Position numbers and translations under genes: made by a program
Shown here: positions 1 to 8,179 of the stretch, piece by piece
How the letters are laid out: each line of letters begins with the position of its first letter
How positions within the stretch are numbered: position 1 is the stretch's first letter
Notes under the pieces: generated by a model
Databases searched by the model: none
Told to the model about the DNA's origin: nothing
What the model saw: the letters and a program-made list of their open reading frames with translations, nothing else
NCBI GenBank assembly: GCA_900110395.1
Contig: FODP01000019.1
Location: forward strand, 1-64,000
Source: Rhodospirillales bacterium URHD0017
Lineage (GTDB): Bacteria > Pseudomonadota > Alphaproteobacteria > Reyranellales > Reyranellaceae
Direction: 5' to 3'
Length of the DNA stretch: 64,000 bases

Positions 1-602
1 AACACAATCCTGTCGTCCGTCAGTATCTGCTCCAGCACCGTGATGCCCGCGTCGTAATTTCCGGCATCGCACTGGGCGATCGCCTGCGGCGCCGGACCCT
101 GTGCGCCCGTCCGGGAATACGAGCGCCACTTCCTGGCAAGCGCGGCGCAATAGTCCTTGTCGCTCATGACCGGCCGCCCAATGACCGTGATGTGAACACT
201 GCGGTTAAGCCGGTCGGGGACCTGGTCGGCGGTGGGGACCGGCAGGCTTTCCTCACCCAGGCTGCCCGACCGGATCGCAGACTCCGGCACGCCGGCGCGC
301 ATCAGCGCGGCCTTCACGGCCGCCGTGCGCGCCATGGAAAGCCGCAGGTTCATCCCCTGATCGCCGACGCGGTCGGCATGGCCTTTCACGAGCACGTTGG
401 TGCCGCCCTGCTTGAAGGTTGCGGAGGCCTGGGCAATCGTCGCCTGCCCATCAGGCAATATGTCCGATTGACCGGTGTTGAAGTACACGACGTACAACTG
501 TCTCACCTGCGAGGCAGGCGGCGGGCTGGCCATCTGCGGCTGCTGTTGGCACGCCGCCAGCAGCAGTCCGACTGCCGACGCGATCAGGAACTTCTTCAAC
601 AT
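1..602 (-). CDS. OmpA-family outer-membrane lipoprotein, 3' end beyond window
   Basis: Reading from the ATG at 602, the protein opens with a short lipoprotein signal peptide (MLKKFLIASAVGLLLAAC); the LAAC lipobox places the lipidated Cys at residue 18. A Gln/Pro-rich linker follows, then an OmpA-like peptidoglycan-binding domain from about residue 38 to 135, recognisable by VYFNTGQSDI, GHADRVGD and NLRLSMARTAAVKAALMRAG. A further tail of roughly 65 residues with two Cys (DKDYCAAL, IAQCDAGN) is open up to base 1, so the C-terminus is not visible. By family it should anchor in the outer membrane and bind peptidoglycan non-covalently. It is transcribed leftwards and nothing upstream suggests an operon partner. 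The family is clear; its specific role is not. Confidence 0.85.
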   Translation of the reverse strand, partial: MLKKFLIASAVGLLLAACQQQPQMASPPPASQVRQLYVVYFNTGQSDILPDGQATIAQASATFKQGGTNVLVKGHADRVGDQGMNLRLSMARTAAVKAALMRAGVPESAIRSGSLGEESLPVPTADQVPDRLNRSVHITVIGRPVMSDKDYCAALARKWRSYSRTGAQGPAPQAIAQCDAGNYDAGITVLEQILTDDRIV

Positions 603-780
603 GTATTTCTCCCCTCTAGTGTCGACCCGGTATCCGGGTTGTTCCGGACGTAGGAAGCCACGTCGCCCCCGACGCCCGTGCTCTGACGGTACGATAACGC
701 ACGATGGAGGGCAAACTGGCATCTACGTCGGAGGCTGGGGCCGGTGATGCGGAGCGCCTGTTGCCCGGTCGTGCACCCGT

Positions 781-1401
781 CTAGAACGGCGCATCGTCCT
801 TCGAGAAGTCTTCATCGAAGTACGGTACCGCCCACTTCTTGAGATGGCGCGCTTGATACCGCTCCCTGACCGACATGCCACAGAACGGGAACCGGCTTTC
901 GTAGGAGTAGCCGTGCTCCCGGTCCTTGGCGCTGAAATCGCCGACGCCTTCTTCCTTGAAGATGTTGAGGCTGGTGGTGCCCACACCGCTGGCCAATGAG
1001 GCTGCGTGGGCCTGCTTCAGGGCGGACCTTATCGAGCGGTCCTGATCGAAGAACGTAAAGAGCAGGCGGCCTAGGTAGCCCGTGTCCTTGGTGCCAAAGA
1101 CCTCGTACATCCACATGCCAATCGTCGGCGGCTTCGGCGGCGCATGCTCCCTTATTGGCTCGTCCGCGAATGTGATCATGACCAAGCTGCGGGGCCAGTC
1201 CGTGAAGCCATGTACTTCCTGCGAATTTTCCGGTGCGGAGTAGCTTGCGAACCGCCCAGCGCACCTCTCGTCAATGAAGCTGCTGAGATTGATTTGTATC
1301 GTCGTGCCCTTCGCTATGGTCGCGACCTTGTCTTGGTCCCAGAACGATGCGGCGGTTGGATACTTGAGCGGCTTCTTGTCGTCTTTCTTCTTGAAGAACA
1401 C
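781..1401 (-). CDS. Hypothetical protein
   Basis: I do not recognise this family. I chose the GTG at 1401 because a perfect Shine-Dalgarno (GGAGGTGA) sits immediately upstream with about 5 nt from GGAGG to the start. The same frame extends to an ATG at 1467, but that would overlap the gene upstream and place the SD inside the coding region. The 206-residue product begins VFFKKKDDKKPL, is soluble, has no signal peptide or membrane segment, and is rich in Phe, Tyr and Lys (for example LLFTFFDQD, SYESRFPF), with an acidic tail DEDFSKDDAPF. Base composition is less GC-rich than in flanking genes, so it may be acquired DNA. It lies directly downstream of a frameshifted membrane protein, with which it probably formed a unit. 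Confidence 0.55.
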   Translation of the reverse strand: MFFKKKDDKKPLKYPTAASFWDQDKVATIAKGTTIQINLSSFIDERCAGRFASYSAPENSQEVHGFTDWPRSLVMITFADEPIREHAPPKPPTIGMWMYEVFGTKDTGYLGRLLFTFFDQDRSIRSALKQAHAASLASGVGTTSLNIFKEEGVGDFSAKDREHGYSYESRFPFCGMSVRERYQARHLKKWAVPYFDEDFSKDDAPF

Positions 1402-1432
1402 GGTCACCTCCCCGCGACAGCCTGCGAGCGCT

Positions 1433-2135
1433 CTAGTCCCAATGCGTGTAGCTATCGTCCACGCCATCGACGATAGGCAAGGTCTGTTCCATTAGTCGTA
1501 AGATGAAGCGGAACGTGTGCTCCCGCTTCAACCAGTCCCGGTAGTAGAAGGCACCGTAGGCGACTTCTGCCCCTTCAGGGATGGGAACGGCGGCAATTGG
1601 CTTTGCAATGTTGTCGGCGGCAATTCGATCATCGTAGACCCACAGAGGCTCTACCGGTCTCGGTCCTGCGTTCACTTGGGCAAGCGTGGCGAATTTGATA
1701 TCGAAGTGATGAAGGAATGCCGGTGTCTTGCCGTAGTTGGCGACCTCGACGCGAAAACAGCGTTGACCATTCCTCACTTCAATAGGACCGCCACCCGTCA
1801 GGTAAGCCCGCTCTACGAGAGGAATATAGCGCGGAAACGGAAGCGGCCTCTGCGGACGCCTGCGCTGCGTTGGCTGCCTTCTCGGCTACGATGATTTGGC
1901 GCTCGCCTGCTTCCCATAGCTTGTTGGTCGATTGGACGAGCCTATAGGTGATGAAGGCTAGGAGACCCGTGAAGGCGGCAACAAACCAATCCGGCGCGTG
2001 CTCAGTGAAGATGTCGTACCAGTGGTGGCCCGGTGCTTGGGGTTGGAAGGACCAAACGAACGATCCTCCCAGAGCAAAGCCCAAGATCAGACCCAAGCCG
2101 AGAAGCTCGGCGGTTGTGCGCGGCAGCATGAACAC
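1433..2135 (-). pseudogene. Small membrane protein with coiled segment, interrupted by an apparent frameshift
   Basis: Two abutting reading frames look like one gene. The upstream part (ATG at 2135) has two hydrophobic segments (GLGLILGFALGG; WFVAAFTGLLAFITY), then a charged Ala-rich helix (AEKAANAAQASAEAAS), and stops at 1779. The downstream part, reading from about 1835 in the next frame, gives RYIPLVERAYLTGGG and EVANYGKTPAFL, and ends at 1433. Proteins with two N-terminal TM helices, an Ala/Glu helix and then an RAYL...NxGxTPA beta region are common in proteobacteria, and the pieces join in that order, so a one-base slip in about 1800-1850 is the simplest reading. It could be a real mutation or a sequencing error. 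Function unknown. Confidence 0.6.
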
Positions 2136-2285
2136 ATGATGCCAGAACGCGGGATGGTTGTGGCTGTGAATGGTTTGCTATCGCGGCCGGCCGCGCGTCG
2201 GGATCATGAAGTACACTCCGTCCGCATACCTACCCATCGAAATGATGGGAGCAATCGGGGGACAACTGCATCGAAGTACCGATGA

Positions 2286-2420
2286 AATCGGCATTTTGAC
2301 TTCCGCCGCATCCGCGAGCGCTTCGAGGACGGCTTCCAGTCGCTGCCCGTCGACTGGACGATCTCGTCGGCCCGCAAGCGCGCGTTCTTCGGGCTGCTGA
2401 AGGAAATCACCGGCGCCTGA
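2286..2420 (+). pseudogene. 3' remnant of a truncated gene
   Basis: From 2286 to the TGA at 2418 there is a frame with strong high-GC third-position codon use encoding FDFRRIRERFEDGF and DWTISSARKRAFFGLLKE, a plausible amphipathic C-terminus of a real protein. There is no start codon, and an in-frame TGA at 2283 closes it upstream. The bases just before it (about 2136-2285) look non-coding and less GC-rich. I infer that the 5' part was lost when the neighbouring lower-GC segment arrived. I do not recognise the parent family. Confidence 0.4.
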
Positions 2421-2426
2421 TCGGCC

Positions 2427-5400
2427 TCACCAGCTGGCGCGGATGCCGAGATTGAGGGCGTGGTTGTCGGTGCCCGAGCCGATGTCGCCGTCGTAGCGCA
2501 GGTAGAGCTGCACCTGCTCGGCGATGCGGGTGCTGGCGCGCAGGCTCACCACCGCGCTGTCGGGCTGCGGCGTCGCGCCGTAGACCGTGAAGGCCGCGAA
2601 CGGCGCGCCGCCCAGCGCCGCCGTGATCGGCCGGCCGGTATAGGCATATTCGTGCTGCCAGCCGAGCCGCAAGCCAAGATCGAGCGTGCGCTTGCTGCCG
2701 AGCGGCAGCGCGCCCGCGAGATCGATGCCGAACAGCGAGCGCAGCGAGTTGGTCGTCTGCTGCGCCACGTTGAGACTGAGCGACTGCGCGCCCCACTCCG
2801 AGAACGCGCTCTGCGTCGTGCTCGAACCTTGCAGCCGCGCGAACGGTGCGACTGTCGCGCTGGCCGGTTGATAGACCGGCATCCGGTAGCCTGTCTCGAC
2901 CTGGCCCAGCGCCTGGTTGGCGCCCGTGCTGCCCGACGAGGTCCTGGTCGGCAGGCCCGAGATCACGATCTGGCGCTGCAGCTGGTTGTTGAAGTAGGCG
3001 TAGCCGCCCAGCAGGTCGGCATAGAAGCCGTCCAGCGCGAACGACCCATACGCCGCCACGCCGACATTGTTGCTCCAGCCCTTGCCCGGGAAGCTGTTCA
3101 CCCAGAGGTTGCCCGCCGTGTAGGTCGACGCCAGCCCGACCAGGAAGCGGGGGTCGAGGCGATAGTCGATGCCCACCGCCGCGCCGCCGAAGTTGTAGGT
3201 CGCGGTCGACGCGTTGGTGTCGCCGCTGGCCGAGCCCACGCCGCCCAGCACGCTGCCCCACACGCTGAACGGGCTCACCCCGTCGCACGCCGAGACGTCG
3301 CACGCCTGCGCCAGGGAAGCGCGCTGGCCGCTCGCCGCTATGGTGCCGCGCGCCAGCGCCATCTGCTGGCCCATCGCATTCATGAACAGCGCGCTGTTGT
3401 TGAGGTTCATCGTGCCGAAATCGGCGTATTGCTCGCCGCTGATCGCATTGAGGGCCGCCGGACCCTGGGAGGCGCTGAGGCCGGCCAGTGCACCGATTAC
3501 CGTGGCGTAGTCGCCGCTCGCCGTCGCGAACGACTGGTTGAGCGCCGACCCCACCGCTTTCTGATTGGGCGTGAAGGCGCTCATCAGGAAACCACCGCCG
3601 CTACCGGGGTTGCCATTCGTCAACAGCGCCAGCGTCAGGTACGCGTTGTTGGCGTCGTAGGTCAGCGACGGCGTGAGGAAGGCGAAGTTGGCGCTCACGC
3701 CGGCATAGGTGCCGGTGCGCCCGCCATTGGCCGTCAGGATGGTGTAGGTCGTGCTCGGGCCGTAGCTGCCCGGCTGCGCCAGCACCTGCACCGTGCCGCC
3801 GTTGATCGTGGCCGTGCCGGCGACGTTGATCCGGTCGCTCTGCCCCTGGCCATTGGTCTCGACGACGTAGGTGCCGCCGGTCTGGCTGAAGTTGCCGTTG
3901 ACGTTGAGCGTACCGATCGAATTGCCGGGCGCGAGCGTAGCGCCGTTGGCGAAAAGCCCGCCGATCGTGCCGCTGCCGCCCAGCGTGCTGCCGCCGTTCA
4001 GGGTGACGACGCTCGCCAGGCTGCCGTTCACGACAAGGTTGCTCGCGTTGACGGCGGTGGCGCCGGTGTAGGTGCTGGCGCCGGTCATGGCGAGCGTGCC
4101 GCCGCCCTGCAGGGTCAGGCCGCCGGTGCCTGACATGGCGCCGGCATAGGTGCCGCTGCCCGACTGGTTGAAAGTCACCGAACCGTTGTTGGCGATGTTG
4201 CCCTGTAGGCTCGCCGTGTTGCCGATCAGCGCACCGCCGAGCAGCGCCGTGCCGCCGGTGTAGCTGTTGGTGCCGCCGAGCATCAGCGTGCCGCCGCCCT
4301 GCACGGTGAGCGATCCGGTACCCGACATGTTGCCGGCATAGGTGCCGGCGGTGCCCTGGTGGAACGTCACGTTGGCGTTGTTCGCGATGTTGCCCTGCAG
4401 GCTGGCGGTCGTGCCCTGCAGGGTGCCGCCCGATACCGTCGTTCCGCCGGCATAGGTGTTGTTGCCGCCAAGAATCAGCGTGCCCGCCCCGGCCTTGGTC
4501 AACCCGCCGTTGCCGCCGATGGCGTTTACCAACGTGACGGTGTTGCCGTTGGTGTCGAGCGTGCCGCCGGCTGCGCCCAGCGGCGCCAGCCGCGAGGAGA
4601 CGTCGGTGGTGCTGCCGCCCGCCCACTGCAGGCCGCCGCCATTCAGCGTGATCGTGCCGGTGCCGAAGTTGCCGAGCGTCGAGAAGTTTACAAGGCCGCC
4701 CAGGATGATCGTACCGCCCGAGTAGGCGTTGTTGCTCGTGAGCGTCAGCACGCCGCCGCCCTGCTTCACCAGCCCGCCGGTGCCGGTGATGGTCGTGGCC
4801 AGCGTCGTGCTGGCCGAGCTGCTGGTGGTGAGCGTGTTGGTGCCCAGCGAGATCACGCCGCCGATGCCGGCCAATGCCCCCACCGTTTGCCCGGTCGCGA
4901 TCTGCGACATGTCGAACAGTCCGCCATTGACCGTCAGTGCGCCGCCCACCGGCAGCGAGCCGCCGACCGTGTCGAGCACCAGCGTGCCGGCATTGACGGT
5001 CGTGCCGCCGCCATAGGTGCCGGCCGCCTGCAGGCGCAGTTCCCCCGCGCCGTTCTTGGTGAGCCCGCCCACGCCGGAGATCGCGCTCGAGACGGTCACG
5101 TTGTTGCCGTTGGAGTCGATCGTGCCGCCGCCGGCGTTGATCGCGATTGGGTTGGTCAACGACAGCGTGGCCGTCGCCTGCAGCATGCCGCCGTTGAAGG
5201 TCAGCGAGCCGCCACCAAGGCTCGCGGCGTTGGCCACCGCCAGCGCGCCCTGGGTGATCGTCCACGACGTCGTCTGGCCAGGCGCATTGGTCAGCGCCCA
5301 GGTGCCCGATCCGGTCTTTTCGAAGATGCCGAAGTTCTGGAACTGCCCGGCCGGCCCGATCAGGCTGGTGTCGAAGCTGGCGTTCACGGCTCCGCCCAGC

Positions 5401-6407
5401 CGCAGCGTGTCGGCCGTGCTGAAGGCAGACACGTTGCCGATGATCGTCGAGCCGGATTGCAGTTCCAGCACGTTGATGCCGCCCGTGAAAGCGATCGGAC
5501 TGGCCGCGCCGCCGAAGCCCAGGCCGCCCGATATGGTGCCGCTGTTGATGATCGTGAGGTTCGCGCCCGTGATACCGGCCCCGCCCGACAACCCGGCCGT
5601 GCCGCCAAGGCCATTGGCGCCGTCGTCGGCGATCCCTTGGAACGCAAATGCGTCCCCGCCGAGACCACCAGCGCCACCGCCGCCGCTGGTACCACCGCTG
5701 ATGGTCCCGCTGTTGATGACCGTGACGTTGGAGCCGGAGATGCCGGCTCCACCATTGCCGCCGTTGCCGCCACCACCGCCGAACCCGCCGTTGGCCCTGC
5801 TGAGGACCCCGCCGCCCGCGACGGCGTCGCCGCCTCTGCCGCCTGTGCCGCCCACGCCGCCTGCGCCGCCGCTGATCGTCCCGGTGTTGATGACGGTGGC
5901 GCCACCGGAGGCGGTGATGCCCGACCCGCCCGCGCCGCCGACACCACCGTTGCCACCGAAAGCGCCGCTACCGGTGCCGCTGGTCAAGGCGGACCCATCG
6001 CCCCCCTCACCACCGACACCACCGCTGCCGCCGGTGCCGCCGCTGATGGTCGTGCTGTTGGTGATGGTGCTACTGACGCTGGCGGCCGGTCCGCCCTGGC
6101 CGCCGACGCCGCCGGTTCCACCGAGCCCGCCGGTGGCGTTACCGGTGGTCGTGGTGACGACAAAGCCGCCTTTGCCGCCGGTGCCGCCCGCGCCACCCGT
6201 TTCGCTGCCGGCGGCGCCGGTGGATCCGGCGCCGCCGACGCCACCCGTGTTGCCGTCGAGAGGGCCGCTCACGACCGACTGATCGATGCCATCGATGCCG
6301 GGCGAGCCATCGGGAGCAGCGCCCCACGTCGCGCTTGGGATCAACCCGGTGCCCAGCAACAACCCAGGCACAAACACACGCGCGAATAGCGCCGGCCGAC
6401 GTGTCAT
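2427..6407 (-). CDS. Autotransporter with Gly-rich region, PATR repeats and C-terminal beta-barrel
   Basis: A type Va secreted surface protein of 1326 residues. A signal peptide (ATG at 6407, hydrophobic FVPGLLLGTGLIPSATWGAA) is followed by a Gly/Thr/Val-rich stretch (about residues 45-290) built from GGxGG units punctuated by INSGTISGG-type phrases. Next come beta-helix passenger segments with repeated autotransporter-associated motifs (GGLTKAGAGTLILGGNNTYA; TLMLGGTNSYTGGT) to about residue 840. The linker contains SGEQYADFGTMNLNN, and the last ~280 residues form the autotransporter barrel, ending ...NLGIRASW with an aromatic C-terminus as expected for BAM recognition. Such proteins usually act in adhesion or aggregation; the substrate cannot be read from sequence. 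It stands alone, transcribed leftwards. The GC-rich repeats open long spurious frames on the other strand. Confidence 0.93.
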   Translation of the reverse strand: MTRRPALFARVFVPGLLLGTGLIPSATWGAAPDGSPGIDGIDQSVVSGPLDGNTGGVGGAGSTGAAGSETGGAGGTGGKGGFVVTTTTGNATGGLGGTGGVGGQGGPAASVSSTITNSTTISGGTGGSGGVGGEGGDGSALTSGTGSGAFGGNGGVGGAGGSGITASGGATVINTGTISGGAGGVGGTGGRGGDAVAGGGVLSRANGGFGGGGGNGGNGGAGISGSNVTVINSGTISGGTSGGGGAGGLGGDAFAFQGIADDGANGLGGTAGLSGGAGITGANLTIINSGTISGGLGFGGAASPIAFTGGINVLELQSGSTIIGNVSAFSTADTLRLGGAVNASFDTSLIGPAGQFQNFGIFEKTGSGTWALTNAPGQTTSWTITQGALAVANAASLGGGSLTFNGGMLQATATLSLTNPIAINAGGGTIDSNGNNVTVSSAISGVGGLTKNGAGELRLQAAGTYGGGTTVNAGTLVLDTVGGSLPVGGALTVNGGLFDMSQIATGQTVGALAGIGGVISLGTNTLTTSSSASTTLATTITGTGGLVKQGGGVLTLTSNNAYSGGTIILGGLVNFSTLGNFGTGTITLNGGGLQWAGGSTTDVSSRLAPLGAAGGTLDTNGNTVTLVNAIGGNGGLTKAGAGTLILGGNNTYAGGTTVSGGTLQGTTASLQGNIANNANVTFHQGTAGTYAGNMSGTGSLTVQGGGTLMLGGTNSYTGGTALLGGALIGNTASLQGNIANNGSVTFNQSGSGTYAGAMSGTGGLTLQGGGTLAMTGASTYTGATAVNASNLVVNGSLASVVTLNGGSTLGGSGTIGGLFANGATLAPGNSIGTLNVNGNFSQTGGTYVVETNGQGQSDRINVAGTATINGGTVQVLAQPGSYGPSTTYTILTANGGRTGTYAGVSANFAFLTPSLTYDANNAYLTLALLTNGNPGSGGGFLMSAFTPNQKAVGSALNQSFATASGDYATVIGALAGLSASQGPAALNAISGEQYADFGTMNLNNSALFMNAMGQQMALARGTIAASGQRASLAQACDVSACDGVSPFSVWGSVLGGVGSASGDTNASTATYNFGGAAVGIDYRLDPRFLVGLASTYTAGNLWVNSFPGKGWSNNVGVAAYGSFALDGFYADLLGGYAYFNNQLQRQIVISGLPTRTSSGSTGANQALGQVETGYRMPVYQPASATVAPFARLQGSSTTQSAFSEWGAQSLSLNVAQQTTNSLRSLFGIDLAGALPLGSKRTLDLGLRLGWQHEYAYTGRPITAALGGAPFAAFTVYGATPQPDSAVVSLRASTRIAEQVQLYLRYDGDIGSGTDNHALNLGIRASW

Positions 6408-6505
6408 TGTTTCCCCGCTTCTGAAACAAACTCAACTTTCGCGGCCAACCGCGCGATTCACTCTAGCAATGCGCGAGTGGATCGCATCCGAAACATGGCG
6501 CTGAC

Positions 6506-6544
6506 GCGGTCACAAAAAATTCAGTATGTTCATCTCGTGACCGC
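6506..6544. promoter_or_regulatory. Inverted repeat upstream of the autotransporter
   Basis: The arms GCGGTCAC (6506-6513) and GTGACCGC (6537-6544) form a perfect 8-bp inverted repeat around an AT-rich 23-nt centre, about 100 bp upstream of the autotransporter start at 6407 and in an otherwise plain 209-bp gap. It could be an operator for that gene or a weak terminator for the GNAT gene that stops at 6617, because on the minus strand the loop ends in a run of T. Only the symmetry is seen; the role is inferred. Confidence 0.3.
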
Positions 6545-6616
6545 CATGACGGCGGAACTTCGCGCTAGCTGAAGGAAACTACCAGGGAGCCCGGCGTCAG
6601 GGCGTCAGCAGTCCCG

Positions 6617-7147
6617 TTACGGTGTCGCATCGCAAGCATCGGCGAGCCGCGCGATATCGCGCCACACGATGCGGCTTTGCGCGACCTCCACACCGTCGAT
6701 CTCGTCGAAGCCGCCTTCGACGATCTCGCCGCCCAGGCGGCGATAGAAATCGATGGCGCGGACGTTGCCGTCAAACACCCAGAGATACGCGCCCGTTTCG
6801 CCCCGGCCTGCGACCCGGCGCATCGCCTCGCGCAACAGGCGACGTCCGAGGCCGGCGCTGCGCCGTTCGGGGTGAACATGCAGGTTGTCGATGTAGGCGC
6901 CGAAGCCGGGATCACCGTCGCCCCAAACCGCGATGAAGCCGGTGTCGCTCGCGATCAGCACCATGTCATGTGGCGCCATCGTCGCAAGCTTGCTGCGCCA
7001 ATGAGTGCGCCGCTCGCCATCGAGCGCGCGACCGAGCGTGTCCTCGCTGAGGATGCCGCGATAGGCCGAACGCCAGCTCGCGGCATGAAGAGCGGCGATG
7101 GTATCGGCATCGGCGACGCTCGCCAGCCGAGTCGAGACATCGCTCAC
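6617..7147 (-). CDS. GNAT-family N-acetyltransferase
   Basis: A 176-residue acetyl-CoA-dependent acetyltransferase. The GNAT core is visible: motif A with LHVHPERRSAGLGRRLL (the R/QxxGxG/A pyrophosphate-binding loop) at about residues 89-106, followed by the motif B strand and helix AYLWVFDGNVRAIDFYRRLG. The length and the N-terminal HAASWRSAYRGIL are typical of small bacterial GNATs acting on small molecules or protein N-termini; no substrate can be assigned. The start is a GTG at 7147 that overlaps the TGA of the GFA gene (GTGA), so the three genes from 8132 leftwards form a translationally coupled unit. Confidence 0.88.
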   Translation of the reverse strand: MSDVSTRLASVADADTIAALHAASWRSAYRGILSEDTLGRALDGERRTHWRSKLATMAPHDMVLIASDTGFIAVWGDGDPGFGAYIDNLHVHPERRSAGLGRRLLREAMRRVAGRGETGAYLWVFDGNVRAIDFYRRLGGEIVEGGFDEIDGVEVAQSRIVWRDIARLADACDATP

Positions 7148-7548
7148 TGCCCGTCAGGTCGCGTCGTTTGATAGGCCGGCAGGCCGTCCGCGACCGTCAC
7201 CCAGGAAAGCTTCGAACGCACGAAGGTGTGATCCTTGGGCGCCGCCTTGTCGGGCTCGTCGAGCGAACAGGTCGTGACGTCGAGGTCACCCGAACTGCGG
7301 GTCGATTGATAGGTCAGGGTGGTGCCGCAGTCCGGGCAGAAGGACCGCGTGGCGTGTTCGGACGACTTGAAGTGCCGGGGCTCGCCGGCCACGAACCGGA
7401 GCGAGTCCGGCGGCACGCTGAACCAGGCCACCGACGGGGCGCCGGCGACATGGCGGCACATCGTGCAATGGCAGATCGTCTCCTTGGTCGGTTCGGCGTC
7501 GATCTCGTAGCGCACGGTGCGGCAGAAACATCCTCCTCGCAGCATCAT
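7144..7548 (-). CDS. GFA-family zinc protein (glutathione-dependent formaldehyde-activating-like)
   Basis: A 134-residue protein with the full set of zinc-binding cysteines of the GFA fold: GGCFCRTVRYE near residues 5-15, CHCTMCRHVAG around residue 31, and SFCPDCGTTL near residue 73. The family is named after glutathione-dependent formaldehyde-activating enzyme, but most members are uncharacterised, so a detoxification role is only a suggestion. The ATG at 7548 overlaps the stop of the upstream GNAT (ATGA), and its own stop overlaps the GTG of the downstream GNAT. A second Met immediately follows the first. Confidence 0.88.
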   Translation of the reverse strand: MMLRGGCFCRTVRYEIDAEPTKETICHCTMCRHVAGAPSVAWFSVPPDSLRFVAGEPRHFKSSEHATRSFCPDCGTTLTYQSTRSSGDLDVTTCSLDEPDKAAPKDHTFVRSKLSWVTVADGLPAYQTTRPDGQ

Positions 7549-8132
7549 CGCCTCCCCGGACGTCGCAGCATGGGCGTGAAAACCGGCGACCCGCCGACCT
7601 GGATCCGGCCGATCGCCTCGAAGCCGTGCCGCTCGTACAGCGGGACGTTCGCCAGGTTGGACGATTCGAGATAGGCCGGCATGCCGTCGCGGTCGCAGAT
7701 GTCGGTCGCGTGCTTCAGCAGGATGCTGCCGAAGCCCTTTCCCTGACAGGCCGGGTCGATGCCGATCAGCGGCAGGTACCAGTGCGGCTCCTTGGGATGG
7801 TGGCTCGCCATCTGCTGCATGAGCTTGGGTCCGTCGACCGCGGTCGCCACGTCGGCCGTCTCTTGCATCAGGGCACCCATCGCCTCCTCGTCCGGCCGCG
7901 CGCCCGGCGGCAGCCAGAGCGCGGCGCCGACCCGGCCGATGCTATGGGCGGTGCCCCTGGCGAAGGCCGCACCGCCGAACGCCTTGGCGAAGCGCGGGAA
8001 GACCTCGATGAAAGTCCTGGGCTCAGGCCACGTCCAGCGGGTCGCCGGATCGCTGCTGAAAGCCAGGGTCAGGACGGCAAAGATGGCGGCCTCATCGTCC
8101 GCCGTCGCCGCTTTCACGCTGTGCGTCGTCAT
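7545..8132 (-). CDS. GNAT-family N-acetyltransferase
   Basis: The first gene of a three-gene coupled set. I place the start at the ATG at 8132 (MTTHSVKAATADDE), because upstream codons in the same frame are Arg/Gly/Ala-rich shadow sequence. The 195-residue protein has the acetyl-CoA loop IDPACQGKGFGSILLKHA followed by AYLESSNLANVPLYERHGFE, the classic motif A/B arrangement. The N-terminal half has FAKAFGG and LWLPPGARPDE, as in GNAT proteins resembling puromycin acetyltransferase-like enzymes. Substrate unknown. Its stop overlaps the ATG of the GFA gene. Confidence 0.85.
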   Translation of the reverse strand: MTTHSVKAATADDEAAIFAVLTLAFSSDPATRWTWPEPRTFIEVFPRFAKAFGGAAFARGTAHSIGRVGAALWLPPGARPDEEAMGALMQETADVATAVDGPKLMQQMASHHPKEPHWYLPLIGIDPACQGKGFGSILLKHATDICDRDGMPAYLESSNLANVPLYERHGFEAIGRIQVGGSPVFTPMLRRPGRR

Positions 8133-8179
8133 CGTTCCAAGATTGTGTGCAACGATGCGGCGCGCAAGACCGCCAATGT

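Noticed and set aside
5384..6240. CRISPR-like or tandem-repeat array in the Gly-rich region
   Set aside because: Units are irregular and in frame with GGxGG protein repeats; no constant repeat with variable spacers.
2460..6389. Long plus-strand frames (up to 676 codons) opposite the autotransporter
   Set aside because: They are Arg/Ala- or Pro-rich shadows of the Gly-rich repeats; no domains, while the minus strand encodes signal peptide, PATR motifs and barrel.
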